NCBI GenBank assembly: GCA_934434555.1 | Contig: CAKRZX010000005.1 | Location: 1-64,000, forward strand | Source: an uncultured Clostridia bacterium | GTDB lineage: Bacteria; Bacillota; Clostridia; Christensenellales; QALW01 | Direction of reading: 5' to 3' | DNA length: 64,000 nt | Shown: positions 49,857-58,761 of the stretch, piece by piece | How the letters are laid out: each line of letters begins with the position of its first letter | Numbering within the stretch: the stretch's first letter is position 1 | The notes under the pieces: generated by a model | The model's input: only the letters and a program-made list of their open reading frames with translations | Told to the model about the DNA's origin: nothing | Databases searched by the model: none | Made by a program: the position numbers and the translations under genes

Positions 49857-50592
49857 TTGTCAACTCCTCCCATAACATTTGAAAGTAAGCGGGAAATTCG
49901 GGCGCCTTCCGCCTTGATATGGGATTCTGCTCGCCCGAAAGTTCTATTTTGTGTATGGCTTTTACCGTTGCCGGACGCTTGGACAAAACAATTATCCTGT
50001 CGCTCATGCTTATTGCCTCGGAAATATCGTGGGTAACCAGTATAGCCGTTTTCTTTTGCCCTTTTATTATACCGTATATGTCGTCCGACACGGCAAGTCT
50101 TGTCTGATAATCAAGGGCGGAAAAAGGCTCGTCAAGCAAGAGCACCGACGGGTTTATCGCCAGCGTGCGTATAAGTGCCGCGCGCTGGCGCATTCCGCCG
50201 GACAGTTCCTGCGGATGTGCATTCTTAAAAGAATATAAGCCGTACTGCCGTAAAAGGTCATCCACGTGTTTTTTGCTGTTTTTATTCTCTTCACGGCGGA
50301 TTTTAAGCCCTAAAAGTGCATTTTCCATAACGGTCAGCCACGGAAAAAGGTGGTCCTGTTGAAGCATATATCCCACGGTGCCGGAACCGTTGATTTTTAC
50401 ATTTCCTCCCGATGGCTTTTCAAGACCCGCAATAATAGAGAGTACCGTTGATTTGCCGCATCCCGACGGACCTATCACGGAAACGAACTCGTTTTCGCAA
50501 ACAGAAAAACTTATATCTTTCAAGGCTTCGGTTTCACCCTCGGGTGTGTGGTAGAATTTTGCCACGTTTTTGAGTTGCACTACCTCTGCCAT
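49849..50592 (-). CDS. ABC transporter ATP-binding protein, NitT/TauT type
   Basis: A 247-residue ATPase: Walker A IGPSGCGKSTVLS, Q-loop MLQQDHLFPW, signature LSGGMRQRAALIRTL, Walker B VLLLDEPFSALD, H-loop ILVTHDISEA. Drives import with the permease. ATG 50592 is behind GGAGA. The open frame continues upstream to 51309 but that part is only the antisense of the SGNH gene at 50719. No clear promoter of its own was found. Confidence 0.93.
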   Translation of the reverse strand: MAEVVQLKNVAKFYHTPEGETEALKDISFSVCENEFVSVIGPSGCGKSTVLSIIAGLEKPSGGNVKINGSGTVGYMLQQDHLFPWLTVMENALLGLKIRREENKNSKKHVDDLLRQYGLYSFKNAHPQELSGGMRQRAALIRTLAINPSVLLLDEPFSALDYQTRLAVSDDIYGIIKGQKKTAILVTHDISEAISMSDRIIVLSKRPATVKAIHKIELSGEQNPISRRKAPEFPAYFQMLWEELTNE

Positions 50593-50660
50593 AATTAAGA
50601 AATCTCCTTGTTTTTTAGCGCTGAAAGCGCCTGATACAATATATGAATCAAAGAAAAATA

Positions 50661-50689
50661 TTGACAGCAAATTTTCGGCAGTGTATAAT
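50661..50689 (+). promoter_or_regulatory. Promoter of SGNH hydrolase gene (50719)
   Basis: TTGACA, 17-nt spacer, TATAAT with an extended TG; near-consensus. Confidence 0.9.
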
Positions 50690-50718
50690 AATTCAAAACA
50701 TAAACCGGAGAAAAAACA

Positions 50719-51372
50719 ATGGAACTGAAAAATAAAAAAATATTCTTTTTGGGTGACAGCATTACCGCCGGAAGCGGGGTAAAAAGCATTGAGGACGTAT
50801 ATTGGAAACAACTTGAACGAAATACCGGCGCAATCTGCACAGGTTACGGCATAGGCGGAACACGTTTTGCCAAACAGAGAGCTGACGATGATTTTGAGAA
50901 GAGGGGCAACTTCTGCACCCGTGCGCATAATATGGGAAACGACGCTGACATTATCGTTGTTTTCGGCGGAACAAACGATTACGGTCACGGCGACGCGCCA
51001 TTCGGAAAAATCGGCGATAAAACGCCGGAAACTTTCTGCGGTGCGGTGGATAACGTTATAAACACGCTTATCAACAAGTATCCCGATGCACTGATTGTAT
51101 TTATGACGCCCGCCCACAGAATTAACGATACCGGGCGAGTATATAACGAGGGCGGTTTGCGCTGCGAGCGCGACCTTGCGGAGTACGTTGACGCGATAAT
51201 AACAATCTGCGGTAATTATTCCGTGCCCGTGCTTGACCTTTTCCGCACAGGAGGAATTCAGCCGAATATCGACATAATGCGCCAAAAGTTTATGCCCGAC
51301 GGGCTTCACCCCAATGAGGCAGGCGCAGCAAGAATAGCAAAAAGACTTGAAATGTTTTTAAGAAGTCTGTAA
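50719..51372 (+). CDS. SGNH/GDSL-family hydrolase, single domain
   Basis: A 217-residue cytoplasmic protein. Block I is FFLGDSITAGSG (nucleophile Ser), block II contains GIGGTRFAK, block III VVFGGTNDYGHG, and block V MPDGLHPNEAG with catalytic Asp and His. A typical GDSL esterase/lipase-like enzyme; substrate unknown. It lies on the plus strand between the lipoprotein and ATPase genes of a minus-strand ABC transporter, with its own near-consensus promoter and a terminator at 51379. Ribosome site GGAG. Confidence 0.88.
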   Translation: MELKNKKIFFLGDSITAGSGVKSIEDVYWKQLERNTGAICTGYGIGGTRFAKQRADDDFEKRGNFCTRAHNMGNDADIIVVFGGTNDYGHGDAPFGKIGDKTPETFCGAVDNVINTLINKYPDALIVFMTPAHRINDTGRVYNEGGLRCERDLAEYVDAIITICGNYSVPVLDLFRTGGIQPNIDIMRQKFMPDGLHPNEAGAARIAKRLEMFLRSL

Positions 51373-51378
51373 AAAATG

Positions 51379-51413
51379 AGCCGCTCTGATTTTCTTCGGA
51401 GCGGCTGTCTTTT
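51379..51413 (+). terminator. Terminator of SGNH gene
   Basis: Stem AGCCGCTC/GAGCGGCT with a 12-base loop and T-rich tail, one base before the convergent lipoprotein stop codon. Confidence 0.75.
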
Positions 51414-52400
51414 CTATTTCACCTTTTCGGCAAAAGAGTTATCCACTATTTTTGAATAGTCGGCATTTTTAACGTCAATACCCGCGTCGGATATAACTTT
51501 AAGAAGTTGGTCAAAGTTGCTTTTTTCAAGTTTAGGCGTTGTGTTCCACGCGTCTATTGACTTGTAGTTTGAAACAACCTTTGTTATAAGCTCCCTGTCG
51601 CTGTCGGGGAATGAGGGCGCGATCGCATCGGCGATTTCTTCCGCCGAATGTTCGTTTACCCATTTCTGACCCTTGGCGATTGCATCAACAAAGTCCTGAA
51701 CAGTCTGTTTGTTTTTGTCGCGGAAACTTCCTAAAACCATCATTGCGGTATAAGCCACAAAATCCGTTTCGGCACCTACCGAGGCAACAATATAGCCCTC
51801 GTTTGCCATTTCCATCGTTGAGGCGCCGGGCTCAAAAAGCGCAACATAATCGTCTGCACCCGACATAAACGCTCCGCCCATAAGGTCAAAACTTACATCG
51901 GTTCTCAGCGTCAGGTCTTTTTCGGGGTCAATACCGTTTTTACGGAGCGCATATTCAAGCGTCATTTCAGGCATTCCGCCTTTGCGCCCGCCGATAACCG
52001 ATTTTCCGCGCAGTTTTTCAAAACTGAAATTTTCGTCTTTCTCTTTGCCTACAAGGAATGAGCCGTCACGGCGCGTAATTTGTGCAATTACAACAGGATA
52101 ATCCGCCTGACCTTCGTTAAAAACGTATACCGCGGTTTCAGGTCCCATAAAGCCGATATCTGCCTGACCCGAAAGCAGAGCAGTCATTGATTTATCGCTT
52201 CCGCCGCCGTTTGTAAGTTCTATTTTTATGTTCTTTTCATTAAAAAATCCTAAGTTTATAGCCGCATAAAAAGGCGCGTAAAAAATTGAGTGGGTTACTT
52301 CATTTACCCTGAGCGCAGTGCCCGTTTTCTGTGCGCAGCCGCCTAAAACGGTAAGCAAAAGCACAACGGCAAGTGCGATTGAAATAAATTTGTTTTTCAT
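51414..52400 (-). CDS. ABC transporter substrate-binding lipoprotein, NMT1/SsuA-like
   Basis: A 328-residue lipoprotein: signal peptide with lipobox VLGGC (Cys22). The mature part is a type II periplasmic-binding fold of the NMT1/THI5-SsuA family (FYAPFYAAINLGFFNEKNI, IGFMGPETAVYVF, GKSVIGGRKGGMPEMTLEYAL). These bind aromatic or sulfur compounds such as sulfonates, pyrimidines or bicarbonate/nitrate; the ligand here is unknown. ATG 52400 is behind GAGGAGG. Separated from its likely ATPase and permease by the opposite-strand SGNH gene. Confidence 0.88.
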   Translation of the reverse strand: MKNKFISIALAVVLLLTVLGGCAQKTGTALRVNEVTHSIFYAPFYAAINLGFFNEKNIKIELTNGGGSDKSMTALLSGQADIGFMGPETAVYVFNEGQADYPVVIAQITRRDGSFLVGKEKDENFSFEKLRGKSVIGGRKGGMPEMTLEYALRKNGIDPEKDLTLRTDVSFDLMGGAFMSGADDYVALFEPGASTMEMANEGYIVASVGAETDFVAYTAMMVLGSFRDKNKQTVQDFVDAIAKGQKWVNEHSAEEIADAIAPSFPDSDRELITKVVSNYKSIDAWNTTPKLEKSNFDQLLKVISDAGIDVKNADYSKIVDNSFAEKVK

Positions 52401-52460
52401 TTTTTATTCCTCCTCATTACCCCATAATATGTCTTAAATCTATTTTGTGTTATTTTGTCG

Positions 52461-52489
52461 GTGACTTTTTTCTTTTTGTGTGGTATACT
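52461..52489 (+). promoter_or_regulatory. Promoter of pcrA-ligA
   Basis: GTGACT, 17-nt spacer, TATACT with an extended TGG. Confidence 0.6.
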
Positions 52490-52520
52490 GTATACAAACA
52501 AAAAGATACGGGAGAAAACA

Positions 52521-54776
52521 ATGTCGTTTATAGAAAATGCACGGCTTAATAAAAATCAGATGGAGGCGGCACTGACCACGGAGGGACCGCTTCTTATTCT
52601 TGCGGGAGCGGGCAGCGGAAAAACCCGCGTGCTCACACACAGAATCGCACATTTGATACTTGATAGCAACGTTTCGCCCTGGAATATCCTTGCCATTACG
52701 TTTACGAACAAGGCAGCAAAGGAAATGAAAGAGAGAATTATTTCCGTTTGCGGTGAAGAAACGGGCTCTCAGGTGTGGGTTTCGACCTTTCACTCTGCCT
52801 GTGTAAGGATTCTGCACAGGGAAATAGAAGCAATAGGCTACGGCAAAGAATTTACGATTTACGATGACGATGACCAGGCAAAACTGCTTAACGATATTAT
52901 CGAAAAGAAGAACCTTTCAATAAAAGAATACACGGCAAAAGAGGCAAAATACGTAATCAGCACCGCGAAAAACAGAATGCAAAGCCCCAAAAAAACTGCG
53001 GAGCTTGCCACGAATGCCCGGGAGGAAATTTTTGCGGAGATTTATGACGAGTACGAAAAGCGTATGCATTCGTCAAACGCTCTTGATTTTGACGATCTGA
53101 TTCTTAAAACTACGCTTTTGTTCGATAAATTCCCCGAAATTCTGGAAAAATACGCGTACAGATTCAGGTACATTCATGTTGATGAATATCAGGACACCAA
53201 TATGACCCAGTATACGCTTGTAAAGCAGCTTTCGTCGCATTGGGGCAATTTGTGCGTTGTTGGTGACGACGACCAAAGCATTTACGGCTGGCGCGGTGCG
53301 GATATCCGCAACATTCTTGAATTTGAAAAGGATTTTGCAAACGCGAAAGTAATCAAGCTTGAACAGAATTACCGTTCAACAAACAATATTCTTAAAAGCG
53401 CAAACGCAGTTATCGCACATAATGAGCAAAGAAAAGAAAAGTCGCTTTGGTCCGAGGAGGGAGACGGAGAGAAAATCCGCGTGGAAGAACTTCCCGACGG
53501 CAGGGCGGAGGCAGCGTTTGTCGTTTCCGAAATTCTGCAAGGGTATAAAAACGGCGCGTCATATAATGACTTTGCCGTGCTTTACCGTACAAACAGTCAG
53601 TCGCGATTGATAGAAGAAATGCTGCTCGGAAGCGGAATTCCGTACAGTGTTTACGGCGGACAGCCTTTCTACGGGCGCAAAGAGGTCAAGGACGCCATAG
53701 CATATTTAAGAATGATTGTCAACCCTACCGATGAGGTTGCATTAAGGCGCGTAATCAATGTTCCCAAGCGGGGGATAGGTGATTCGGCAATAAACGAAAT
53801 AAGCCAAATTGCCCTTTCTTCGGGCGACAGTATGCTCGGAATTGTTCTTGACTGGGCATCGCACCCGCTTTCGGGCAGAATAAAGAATAAAATCGCTCTT
53901 TTTGCATCTTTGATTGACGACCTTATGACTCAAAGTATGCTTATGGAGCCGAAAGAATTTATAGAATATATGCTTGATGCAAGCGGGTTAAGGGGAATGT
54001 ATAAATCGGATAACTCCGATGAAGCGAAAGAGCGCCTTGCGAACCTTGACGAACTTGTAAATGCCGCAAGCGGATATTTTGACGATAATCCCGATGCAAC
54101 GCTTGCAGATTACCTTGTAAATATTGCACTTGTTTCAGAGCCGGAAGAATCGGATGTTTTCTCTTTGAACAGGGGGAGCGTGTCACTGATGACGCTGCAT
54201 TCAGCAAAAGGGCTTGAATTTGACACGGTTTTCTTAATCGGAATGGAAGAGGGACTTTTCCCGCTTTCCCGCGCCATTGACAACAAAGAAGAACTTGAAG
54301 AAGAGCGCAGACTGTGCTACGTGGGCATAACCCGTGCAAAGCGCAGACTTTACATAACCCACGCATACACCCGCGTGCAGTACGGCGAATTCAGGTGTAA
54401 TCCCGCGTCCAGATTTTTAGGCGAAATTCCCGATAAGTATTGCGAAACTCTGCTTCCCGCGCCTGTTCGGCAATCAGCAAACAGAGCCTCCCGTTTTGAT
54501 GACGGCTGGGACGATGTTTTTGCGGGATTCACTCAGCCGGAAAAAAAACAGTCGTCGTTCAATTCCGGAAGTATGAATTATTCAAAGCCCGAAAAGACTA
54601 ATACGGACGTTAAATGGAAAATTGCGATGAAAGTAAAACACCGCCGCTTCGGGCAGGGCAGAATAATTGCCGTAAAAGGCGCAGGTGAAAAAACCGTGCT
54701 TACCGTTGCGTTTGAAAACAACGGCGTAAAGGACCTTGTGGCGGAACAGGCGAATCTTGAAATTTTGGGAGATTAG
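52521..54776 (+). CDS. pcrA: ATP-dependent DNA helicase PcrA (UvrD/Rep family)
   Basis: A 751-residue superfamily 1 helicase used in repair and plasmid/rolling-circle replication. Walker A LAGAGSGKTRVLTHR near residue 30, motif Ia ITFTNKAAKEMKER, Walker B HVDEYQDTNMTQY, motif III VGDDDQSIYGWRGAD, motif V LMTLHSAKGLEFDTVFLIG, motif VI YVGITRAKRRLYI. The C-terminal beta domain VKWKIAMKVKHRRFGQGRI is typical of PcrA. ATG 52521 is behind GGGAG; ligA starts one base after its stop. Confidence 0.96.
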   Translation: MSFIENARLNKNQMEAALTTEGPLLILAGAGSGKTRVLTHRIAHLILDSNVSPWNILAITFTNKAAKEMKERIISVCGEETGSQVWVSTFHSACVRILHREIEAIGYGKEFTIYDDDDQAKLLNDIIEKKNLSIKEYTAKEAKYVISTAKNRMQSPKKTAELATNAREEIFAEIYDEYEKRMHSSNALDFDDLILKTTLLFDKFPEILEKYAYRFRYIHVDEYQDTNMTQYTLVKQLSSHWGNLCVVGDDDQSIYGWRGADIRNILEFEKDFANAKVIKLEQNYRSTNNILKSANAVIAHNEQRKEKSLWSEEGDGEKIRVEELPDGRAEAAFVVSEILQGYKNGASYNDFAVLYRTNSQSRLIEEMLLGSGIPYSVYGGQPFYGRKEVKDAIAYLRMIVNPTDEVALRRVINVPKRGIGDSAINEISQIALSSGDSMLGIVLDWASHPLSGRIKNKIALFASLIDDLMTQSMLMEPKEFIEYMLDASGLRGMYKSDNSDEAKERLANLDELVNAASGYFDDNPDATLADYLVNIALVSEPEESDVFSLNRGSVSLMTLHSAKGLEFDTVFLIGMEEGLFPLSRAIDNKEELEEERRLCYVGITRAKRRLYITHAYTRVQYGEFRCNPASRFLGEIPDKYCETLLPAPVRQSANRASRFDDGWDDVFAGFTQPEKKQSSFNSGSMNYSKPEKTNTDVKWKIAMKVKHRRFGQGRIIAVKGAGEKTVLTVAFENNGVKDLVAEQANLEILGD

Positions 54777-54777
54777 T

Positions 54778-56733
54778 ATGGACGAAATGCGCGAACTTGT
54801 AAACAGGCTCAACGAACTGAATTATCATTATTACGTTCTTGACGACCCGATTGCAAGCGATGACGAGTGGGATATTCTCTATAATAAATTAAGAAAACTT
54901 GAAACCGAAACAGGCGTTGTGCTGCCGGATTCGCCCACAAAAAAAGTGGGCGGTGCGCCGATAAAGGCTTTTGAAACGGTGCAGCATGAAAAACGGCTTT
55001 GGTCAATGGATAAAGCGCAGAGCTTTGATGCGCTTTTTGATTGGGAAGAGAAGGTGAAACGCCGCATTGCGGAAGTAAGCAACAAAAAACCGGAGTTCTC
55101 ACTTGAATATAAATTTGACGGGCTGACCGTTAATTTAACGTACGAAAACGGTGTGCTTGTTGATGCCGTTACCCGCGGCAACGGTATTGCGGGCGAAAGA
55201 ATCTTTGAACAGGCAAAAACTATCCGTTCTCTGCCGCTGACGATTCCCTTTAAGGGCAAATTACAGGTTCAGGGCGAGGGAATAATGAAACTTTCGGCTT
55301 TTAATAAATATAATGAAACTGCCGAAGAACCGCTTAAAAACCCGAGGAATGCCGCCGCAGGCGCCTTGCGCAACCTTGATCCGAAAGTGACCGCACAGCG
55401 CAAACTTGATATTTTCCTTTATAATATCGGCACCGTTGATGGCGCAGAGTTTGAAAACAGTATTCAGGCAATGAATTTTTTGCGCGAACAGAAACTTCCC
55501 GTTTGCGATTTTTACGAAACGTATTCAAATATGACCGATATCGTTGCGGCAATAAAAAAGGCCGAAGAGCGCCGCGACAGTCTTGATTTTCAGATAGACG
55601 GAATGGTTATAAAGGTTACAGATTTTGCCTTACGCGAGGCGCTTGGGTATACGGAAAAGTTCCCCAAATGGGCGATAGCGTATAAATTTTACGCCGAAGA
55701 AGTACCCACAAAACTCACGGGTGTTATCTGGGATGTGGGCAGAACCGGCAAAGTTACGCCCACAGCCGAACTTGAACCGATTGATATCGGCGGCGCAACG
55801 GTCAGGCGTGCGACACTCAACAACAAGTGGGACATTGAACGGAAAAAAGTCAAACTGGGCGTTGACGTGTGGGTGCGCCGCTCAAATGACGTTATTCCCG
55901 AAATTATGGGCGTTGTTGACGAAAATCAAATGGGCAAGGAAATTACCGTTCCCACTGTCTGTCCGTCCTGCGGTACGGAACTTGTTGAAAAGGGAATGCT
56001 GCTTTTCTGCCCCAACAGCACATACTGCAAACCGCAGATTGTGTCGCGCATTGCACATTTTGCGTCCCGCGACGCAATGGATATTGAAACTTTAAGCGAC
56101 AAAACCGCAAATCAACTTGTCGAGGCTTTTGACATCGGCGACATTTCGGAACTCTATGCGCTTAAAGCGGAACAACTGCTTTCGCTTGAAGGATGGAAAG
56201 AAAAAAAGGCGCAGAATCTGCTTGATAACCTTGAAAAGAGCAAAAACTGCACGCTCAGCGCGTTTATATATGCAATAGGAATTCCGAATGTTGGCATAAA
56301 AACCGCCCGCGATTTGGCAAAACATTTTGTGACGCTTGAAAAACTGCGTGCCGCAACAAGGGAAGAACTGCTTGCAATAGGGGATATCGGCGATATTGTT
56401 GCCGATTGCATTATCGAATTCTTTTGCCGTGACAGCGAACTTGTTGATAAACTTCTTCTTGCCGGAATTAAACCCAAAGACGAGGAAGCGGCGCGCACTG
56501 ACACCTATTTTTCGCAAAAAGGCGTTGTTATTACGGGCAAACTTGAAAACTTCACCCGTGATGAGATAGGCAAAGTCGTCCTTGAAATGGGCGGTGAAGT
56601 GCAGTCATCGGTAAGCAAACGCACGGATATTTTAATCTGCGGCGAAAATGCCGGTTCAAAACTTGAAAAAGCGCAGAAACTGGGCATTGAAATTATGGAC
56701 GAAGAAAAATTTTTGTCTTTGGCGGGCAAATAA
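54778..56733 (+). CDS. ligA: NAD-dependent DNA ligase
   Basis: A 651-residue ligase. Domain Ia (MRELVNRLNELNYHYYVLDDP with YHYY for NMN) leads to the adenylation domain with the catalytic Lys in LEYKFDGLTVNL. The OB domain, a zinc finger (CPSCGTELVEKGMLLFCPN plus a later Cys), HhH repeats and a C-terminal BRCT domain (GVVITGKLENFTRDEI) follow. The catalytic motif reads KFDG where most ligases have KIDG/KLDG, a conservative change. ATG 54778 follows GGGAG. The pcrA-ligA pair is conserved in Firmicutes. Confidence 0.96.
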   Translation: MDEMRELVNRLNELNYHYYVLDDPIASDDEWDILYNKLRKLETETGVVLPDSPTKKVGGAPIKAFETVQHEKRLWSMDKAQSFDALFDWEEKVKRRIAEVSNKKPEFSLEYKFDGLTVNLTYENGVLVDAVTRGNGIAGERIFEQAKTIRSLPLTIPFKGKLQVQGEGIMKLSAFNKYNETAEEPLKNPRNAAAGALRNLDPKVTAQRKLDIFLYNIGTVDGAEFENSIQAMNFLREQKLPVCDFYETYSNMTDIVAAIKKAEERRDSLDFQIDGMVIKVTDFALREALGYTEKFPKWAIAYKFYAEEVPTKLTGVIWDVGRTGKVTPTAELEPIDIGGATVRRATLNNKWDIERKKVKLGVDVWVRRSNDVIPEIMGVVDENQMGKEITVPTVCPSCGTELVEKGMLLFCPNSTYCKPQIVSRIAHFASRDAMDIETLSDKTANQLVEAFDIGDISELYALKAEQLLSLEGWKEKKAQNLLDNLEKSKNCTLSAFIYAIGIPNVGIKTARDLAKHFVTLEKLRAATREELLAIGDIGDIVADCIIEFFCRDSELVDKLLLAGIKPKDEEAARTDTYFSQKGVVITGKLENFTRDEIGKVVLEMGGEVQSSVSKRTDILICGENAGSKLEKAQKLGIEIMDEEKFLSLAGK

Positions 56734-56738
56734 TTTGC

Positions 56739-56767
56739 TTGAAATAGGCAAGGAAATATGATATACT
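56739..56767 (+). promoter_or_regulatory. Promoter of the yicC operon
   Basis: TTGAAA, 17-nt spacer, TATACT, 59 bases before the start of yicC. Confidence 0.75.
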
Positions 56768-56825
56768 ATAAGGAAAGAAAAATACCGTAATCCGTATTTA
56801 CGGAACAATTTCGGAGGACAAACCA

Positions 56826-57698
56826 TTGAAAAGTATGACAGGCTACGGTTCCGCCGTGGCGGAAAAGGACGGAAGAGAACTCACCGTCGAAATGAAATCG
56901 GTTAATCACAGGTTTTTGGACATTAATCTGCGCATACCGCGCACGCTTAATTTTGCGGAAGATTCTTTCAGAAAGGAAATCGGCAAATATCTTACCCGCG
57001 GTCACGTTGAAGTTACCGTTACCTACCGCAATACCCGTCAGGACGCAACGGAAATCCAAGTTGATACAGCGCTTGCGTGCCATTATCGCGACGCATTTTC
57101 CACTCTTGCGGCAATGGGCTTTGAAAACGACATAAAGGTTTCGGATATGGCGCGTTTGCCCGAGGTGCTTGTGCTTACCCACTGCGACGAGGATAAGGAC
57201 GCGGTAGCGGAACTTGCGGCGGAAGCAATAAAGGGCGCGGCGGAAACCCTTAATTTAACACGCGGCATTGAGGGCGGGAAAATCGTTGAGGATTTAAGGC
57301 TTAAACTTGCAAATATCAAGTCGTTTGCGGATCAAATAAAGGCAAAAAGCGAGGGCAACACTGCCGTTTATGCTCAAAAACTTGAAAAGCGCCTGGAAGA
57401 ACTTTTGGGCGACAATCGCATTGATGAGCAGCGCCTGTGCCAGGAAATCGCAATTTATGCCGATAAAATTGCCATTGATGAAGAACTTGTCCGCCTTGAC
57501 ACGCATATAAAGAATATGCTTGAATATATGAATTCGGACGAAAGCGTGGGCAGAAAACTTGATTTCTTTATTCAGGAACTCAACCGTGAAGTCAATACAA
57601 TCGGTTCAAAATCGGTTGACGCGGATATTGCAAAACTTGTCGTAAGTGCGAAAGGCGAAATCGAAAAACTCCGCGAACAGGTTCAGAACATCGAATAG
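56826..57698 (+). CDS. yicC: YicC family endoribonuclease-like protein
   Basis: A 290-residue YicC/YloC protein. N-terminal signature KSMTGYGSAVAE and SVNHRFLDINLRIPR, and the C-terminal DUF1732 part RKLDFFIQELNREVNTIGSKS. YicC is reported as an RNase in E. coli; YloC in Bacillus is a related endoribonuclease. Start TTG 56826 lies seven bases after GGAGG; the ATG three codons on is less well placed. First gene of the run to rlmN. Confidence 0.93.
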   Translation: MKSMTGYGSAVAEKDGRELTVEMKSVNHRFLDINLRIPRTLNFAEDSFRKEIGKYLTRGHVEVTVTYRNTRQDATEIQVDTALACHYRDAFSTLAAMGFENDIKVSDMARLPEVLVLTHCDEDKDAVAELAAEAIKGAAETLNLTRGIEGGKIVEDLRLKLANIKSFADQIKAKSEGNTAVYAQKLEKRLEELLGDNRIDEQRLCQEIAIYADKIAIDEELVRLDTHIKNMLEYMNSDESVGRKLDFFIQELNREVNTIGSKSVDADIAKLVVSAKGEIEKLREQVQNIE

Positions 57699-57708
57699 GT
57701 GATTGCAA

Positions 57709-57960
57709 ATGGTAAAACTGATAAACATAGGTTTCGGAAATATGATTTCTTCCGAACGCATTATCGCGGTTGTTTCGCCGGATTCCGCACCGGTAAGGCG
57801 TATGATTCAGGACGCAAAGGACAAAATCATTGACGCCACCTGCGGCAGACGCACCCGTGCGGTTATTTTCTTTGACAGCGGTCAGATAGTGCTTTCGGCG
57901 GTTTTGCCCGAAACAATATCCGGAAGGCTTAAAGAAACGGAGGAACCAAATGAACAGTAA
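57709..57960 (+). CDS. remA: Extracellular matrix regulator RemA (DUF370)
   Basis: An 83-residue DNA-binding protein of the RemA family: INIGFGNMISSERIIAVVSP, DSAPVRRMIQDAKDKIIDATCGRRTRAVIFF and the C-terminal VLSAVLPETISGRL. In Bacillus RemA activates biofilm matrix and osmoprotection genes. ATG 57709 is behind AGGTG. Overlaps gmk by 11 bases and follows yicC closely, as in other Firmicutes. Confidence 0.93.
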   Translation: MVKLINIGFGNMISSERIIAVVSPDSAPVRRMIQDAKDKIIDATCGRRTRAVIFFDSGQIVLSAVLPETISGRLKETEEPNEQ

Positions 57961-58558
57961 GGGTTTACTGCTTGTTATAAGCGGACCGTCAGGCTGCGGC
58001 AAAGGCACGGTTTGCTCACGGCTTATAGAAAAAAACAAAAACATAAAAGTATCGGTTTCGGCAACAACGCGCGATATGCGGGCGGGCGAAACCGAAGGCG
58101 TAACGTACTTTTTCAAGAAAAAAGAAGAGTTTGAAGAAATGATTGAAAACGGCGAGTTTTTGGAGTATAACTGCGGATATTCCGGCAGATATTACGGCAC
58201 GCCGAAGAAATATGTTTTCGAGCAGCTTGAAAACGGCTATGACATTATTCTTGAAATAGAAATGAACGGCGCGGATAACGTAAAGAAAGTTTATCCCGAC
58301 GGCGTGTTTATATTTCTTGCTCCGCCGTCCCTTGACGAACTTAAAAGTCGTCTTATAGGGCGAGGAAGAGAGAGTATGGAACTTATTGCCGAAAGGTTCG
58401 GCGAGGCGAAAAACGAAATCAAACGCGTTAAATCGTACACATATGTTGTTGAAAACGATACGGTTGAAAACGCGGTTGAAAGAATTGAAGCGATTATCAA
58501 AGCGGAAAAGTGTTCGGTAAAACGCAACACTGAATTTATAAACGAACTTATAAAGTAA
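57950..58558 (+). CDS. gmk: Guanylate kinase
   Basis: A 202-residue kinase making GDP from GMP. P-loop SGPSGCGKGTVCSRL, GMP-binding VSATTRDMRAGETEGVTYFF and NCGYSGRYYGTP, then LEIEMNGADNVKKVYPDGVF. The substitution of the usual EID/GA dyad to EMNGA is within family variation. ATG 57950 follows GGAGGAA. Between remA and rpoZ in the conserved order. Confidence 0.96.
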   Translation: MNSKGLLLVISGPSGCGKGTVCSRLIEKNKNIKVSVSATTRDMRAGETEGVTYFFKKKEEFEEMIENGEFLEYNCGYSGRYYGTPKKYVFEQLENGYDIILEIEMNGADNVKKVYPDGVFIFLAPPSLDELKSRLIGRGRESMELIAERFGEAKNEIKRVKSYTYVVENDTVENAVERIEAIIKAEKCSVKRNTEFINELIK

Positions 58559-58575
58559 TTCAAGGAGAAAAGACT

Positions 58576-58761
58576 ATGTACAGACCGGTTAGCAAAAGAG
58601 CGCAAAGCAAAGTTTCGTGCAAATACGAACTTACTTCAATAATTTCAAAAAGAGCAAGACAAATGGTTGATTTCAACGAATGCAACGAGGAATGCAAACC
58701 CGTTTTGCAGGCTCTTGACGAATTTGAAAACGACAGACTGAAAAAAAGGGACGATAAGTGA
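58576..58761 (+). CDS. rpoZ: DNA-directed RNA polymerase subunit omega
   Basis: A 61-residue omega subunit, short as in Clostridia. The conserved core YELTSIISKRARQMVDFNE contacts beta prime. It helps assemble and stabilise RNA polymerase. Ribosome site AAGGAG. Its stop overlaps the priA GTG start. The coaBC gene usually found next in Bacillus is absent here. Confidence 0.92.
   Translation: MYRPVSKRAQSKVSCKYELTSIISKRARQMVDFNECNEECKPVLQALDEFENDRLKKRDDK

Noticed and set aside
50593..51309. 239-codon upstream extension of the ABC ATPase frame
   Set aside because: It is antisense to the SGNH hydrolase gene. The ATPase has a proper GGAGA site and ATG at 50592, giving the family length.
52401..52460. 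Thiamine (TPP) riboswitch ahead of the NMT1-like lipoprotein
   Set aside because: NMT1-like proteins often import thiamine precursors, but the short leader contains no CUGAGA or other TPP core element.
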